The translations under genes were made by a program, and so were the position numbers. DNA of 6,857 nt from contig CALMOO010000177.1 of assembly GCA_937871705.1 (NCBI GenBank), positions 1-6,857 of the forward strand, in the 5' to 3' direction. This DNA comes from an uncultured Hymenobacter sp. (lineage in GTDB: Bacteria; Bacteroidota; Bacteroidia; Cytophagales; Hymenobacteraceae). Below the pieces are notes generated by a model, which saw only the letters and a program-made list of their open reading frames with translations, had not been told where the DNA came from and searched no databases. Shown here piece by piece: positions 5,640 through 6,857 of this stretch (position 1 is its first letter; each line of letters begins with the position of its first letter).

Positions 5640-6185
5640 ATGGGGCTCTTCTCTACTCTTTTTTCTAAACGAAGCCAACCGGACTCTGTAGCGGAGCCCG
5701 ATGTGCCGATGCCCTCGCCGGAGCTGGCTACCGAGCCAGCTCCGGCGCCGGAAGCCACGACTACCCCGCTGGCGCCAGCCACTGCTGCACCTGAGGCCGC
5801 GCTCACGGTCGTCAGCAGTCAGGTGCGCGCGCAGGCCGAAGAGTTGGTGCAGAGCGTAGTGCACGAACTGCCCAATTTTATTGCCGTGGCCGTGGTCGAC
5901 AGTGCCTCTGGGCATATTCTGGCCGGACAATGGGCTGGGCACAGCGGAGGAGCAGTAGAGGTAGCCGTAGCCAACGCCGAGATTGTGCGCCAAACGCACT
6001 TAGCCATTGAGGCTTTGCAGCTTGGCCCCGCCGAGCAGCTAGAGGATATTCTGATTACGCTGCGCTATCAGCTGCACTTGCTACAGGTGCTGCCTCAGGC
6101 TGGGTGGCTGCTTTACCTGGCCATTCGCAGCCAAGACACCAACCTTGGCCTTGCGCGCACCGTGCTGCGCAGTCATGCTGCCTAG
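5640..6185 (+). CDS. Roadblock/LC7-like protein with Pro/Ala-rich N-terminal extension
   Basis: The protein has 181 residues from the ATG at 5640. A TTG at 5631 would add only three residues and is less likely. It starts with a short hydrophobic/basic segment (MGLFSTLFSKR), followed by a low-complexity Pro/Ala/Glu/Thr linker (about 15-55). A compact alpha/beta domain spans about 63-178: LVQSVVHELPNFIAVAVVDS, SGHILAGQW, an Ala-rich helix, EDILITLRYQLHLLQ, WLLYLAIRS and DTNLGLARTVLR. This order of helix, paired strands around 'VVDxxSG', helix, two strands and final helix fits Roadblock/LC7 proteins such as MglB. Those proteins dimerise and, in several bacteria, act on small Ras-like GTPases. 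No GTPase gene is in the window, so a partner is unknown. The family assignment rests on pattern recognition. It lies 83 bp after the OmpA-like gene, and its domain is about 40% identical to the next gene's product by hand alignment. Confidence 0.8.
   Translation: MGLFSTLFSKRSQPDSVAEPDVPMPSPELATEPAPAPEATTTPLAPATAAPEAALTVVSSQVRAQAEELVQSVVHELPNFIAVAVVDSASGHILAGQWAGHSGGAVEVAVANAEIVRQTHLAIEALQLGPAEQLEDILITLRYQLHLLQVLPQAGWLLYLAIRSQDTNLGLARTVLRSHAA
5716..5747 (+). repeat. Perfect 14-bp inverted repeat with 4-nt loop inside a coding region
   Basis: CGCCGGAGCTGGCT (5716-5729) and AGCCAGCTCCGGCG (5734-5747) are perfect reverse complements separated by ACCG. The stem is about 80% GC and lies 76 bases downstream of the ATG at 5640, in the codons of the Pro/Ala-rich linker. 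No T-tract follows, so it is not a standard terminator. Confidence 0.85.
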
Positions 6186-6301
6186 TCATTCCTTCTTAGT
6201 TTTTTGGTCTCCTTTCTCATTGACTTCATTCTTATATTAATTTCTCTTTTTCAACTAGTTCTCTTTTTTAATTACTTACTTTTTCTAATTACCCGCCCAT
6301 C
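6186..6301 (+). other. Pyrimidine-rich intergenic tract
   Basis: About 90 of the 116 bases between the two Roadblock-like genes are C or T, with several runs of five or more T (6200-6205, 6247-6251, 6264-6269 and 6281-6285). Only about six are G. I see no hairpin, no TAnnTTTG promoter match and no Shine-Dalgarno before the ATG at 6302. The strand asymmetry is strong and contrasts with the GC-rich genes on both sides. As RNA it would be an unstructured U/C-rich leader of the second gene. Confidence 0.6.
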
Positions 6302-6679
6302 ATGGCATACTCTACCTCCTCCCCCGCCGGCCAAGCCGTGCAAAACATCATCAACGACCTGCCCGGCCTGCTGGCTGTTGCCATCGTTGACATCAGCTCG
6401 GGCATGAGCCTGGCTTCGCACTCCAACTCGGGTATCAACCCCGACACGGCGGCTGCTTACAACACCGAAGTAGTAAAGCAAAAGCAGAAGGCTATGACGG
6501 CGCTTAAGCTGCAAGGTGAAATTATTGATGACATCCTCATCACCCTCACCAACCAGTTGCACCTCATCAACATAGTTGGCGATGGCAAGAAATTTATTTA
6601 CCTCGTGGTGAATTCGCGCGATACTAACCTGGCCATAGCCCGCGAAGTACTGCGCGCACAGAATGACCTACTTAAGTAG
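6302..6679 (+). CDS. Roadblock/LC7-like protein, short paralogue
   Basis: This 125-residue protein is essentially one domain: AVQNIINDLPGLLAVAIVDI (13-32), SSGMSLASHS, a long helix with NTEVVKQKQKAMTALKLQGE, DDILITLTNQLHLINIV (about 78-94), KFIYLVVNSRDTNLAIAREV and a Leu-rich tail. The signature stretches DILITL, QLHL, DTNL and AR-VLR are shared with the preceding gene, so the two are paralogues, probably from a tandem duplication. The length fits MglB-type Roadblock/LC7 proteins (about 120-160 residues). No signal peptide or membrane helix is seen, so it should be cytoplasmic, possibly forming homodimers or heterodimers with its neighbour. Start at ATG 6302, stop TAG 6677-6679. The biological role is not known from the sequence. 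Confidence 0.84.
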   Translation: MAYSTSSPAGQAVQNIINDLPGLLAVAIVDISSGMSLASHSNSGINPDTAAAYNTEVVKQKQKAMTALKLQGEIIDDILITLTNQLHLINIVGDGKKFIYLVVNSRDTNLAIAREVLRAQNDLLK

Positions 6680-6712
6680 TAGCCATTCGCTGCGCTAGCA
6701 GCTTACCCTAAC

Positions 6713-6745
6713 AAAGAAGCCTCCCCGGTTTGGGGAGGCTTCTTT
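6713..6745 (+). terminator. Rho-independent terminator, likely shared by converging genes
   Basis: A perfect 14-bp stem, AAAGAAGCCTCCCC (6713-6726) with GGGGAGGCTTCTTT (6732-6745), encloses a 5-nt loop (GGTTT). It lies 33 bp after the short Roadblock-like gene. The arms begin with A-rich and end with T-rich sequence, so it could work in both directions, fitting the minus-strand gene end at 6770. Confidence 0.92.
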
Positions 6746-6751
6746 AGTTAA

Positions 6752-6768
6752 AGGGGGGTAGGGCCAGG
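6752..6768. repeat. G-rich 17-mer, copy 2
   Basis: AGGGGGGTAGGGCCAGG lies between the terminator and the minus-strand stop codon. It matches 4079-4095 at 16 of 17 bases. On the minus strand this would be a C-rich 3' untranslated stretch directly after the stop codon. Confidence 0.6.
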
Positions 6769-6769
6769 G

Positions 6770-6857
6770 TTACTGGTACTGCACGTACAAGGGCTTAGGG
6801 CTCAGCTCAGTCAGTACTTCCTGAGGCGTCATCATGTGCGATTTTTTGGGCTTGATG
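6770..6857 (-). CDS. C-terminal end of an unrecognised minus-strand gene (5' end outside window)
   Basis: Read leftward, the frame is open from the right edge and stops at TAA (6772-6770). It gives 28 residues: IKPKKSHMMTPQEVLTELSP followed by KPLYVQYQ. Support is the open frame, the ordinary codon choice and the bidirectional-looking terminator just beyond the stop. I do not recognise the family. An in-frame ATG pair in the middle could in principle start a 21-residue peptide, but a longer gene entering from outside is more likely. Confidence 0.5.
   Translation of the reverse strand, partial: IKPKKSHMMTPQEVLTELSPKPLYVQYQ

Overview
The window looks like chromosomal DNA of a Bacteroidota bacterium, most likely Hymenobacter or a close relative (Hymenobacteraceae). 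This is inferred from several signs: GC-rich genes separated by AT-rich gaps, no Shine-Dalgarno sequence before most starts, a TAnnTTTG-type promoter match, and a DUF937-like/transmembrane/OmpA-like protein architecture that I associate with this group. No rRNA, tRNA, CRISPR array or transposase was seen. All convincing genes are on the + strand except a gene end entering from the right edge.

Left half (1-3849): a multidrug-efflux gene set. It holds the C-terminal 119 residues of a TolC-family outer-membrane channel, a small universal stress protein (UspA family), an EmrA/HlyD-type periplasmic adaptor, and an EmrB/QacA-type (DHA2) 14-helix drug:H+ antiporter. Adaptor, antiporter and channel together should form a tripartite pump across both membranes. 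The stress-protein gene between channel and adaptor is the unusual member. The three gaps are each about 110-120 bp and carry degenerate, repeat-like, self-complementary DNA. The gap before the antiporter can fold into a 31-position stem. A perfect 23-bp inverted repeat with flanking A7/T7 tracts ends the unit.

Middle (3850-4197): about 350 bp without a credible gene. It contains a candidate Bacteroidota promoter near 3942-3972, a possible leader of about 220 nt, and a G-rich 17-mer that recurs with one mismatch at 6752.

Right half (4198-6772): a possible three-gene unit. The first gene encodes a membrane protein with a DUF937-like cytoplasmic N-terminus, one membrane helix, a Pro/Ala-rich linker and a degenerate OmpA-like C-terminal domain lacking the usual peptidoglycan-contacting Asp. 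It is followed by two paralogous Roadblock/LC7-like proteins, about 40% identical by hand alignment, one with a long Pro/Ala-rich N-terminal extension. The extension's coding DNA contains a perfect 14-bp hairpin. A pyrimidine-rich gap separates the two paralogues. A 14-bp hairpin terminator closes the unit and probably also serves the converging minus-strand gene whose last 28 codons lie at the right edge. A link between Roadblock-type signalling proteins and an envelope-spanning OmpA-like protein is the best candidate here for an undescribed system, but this rests on gene order alone.
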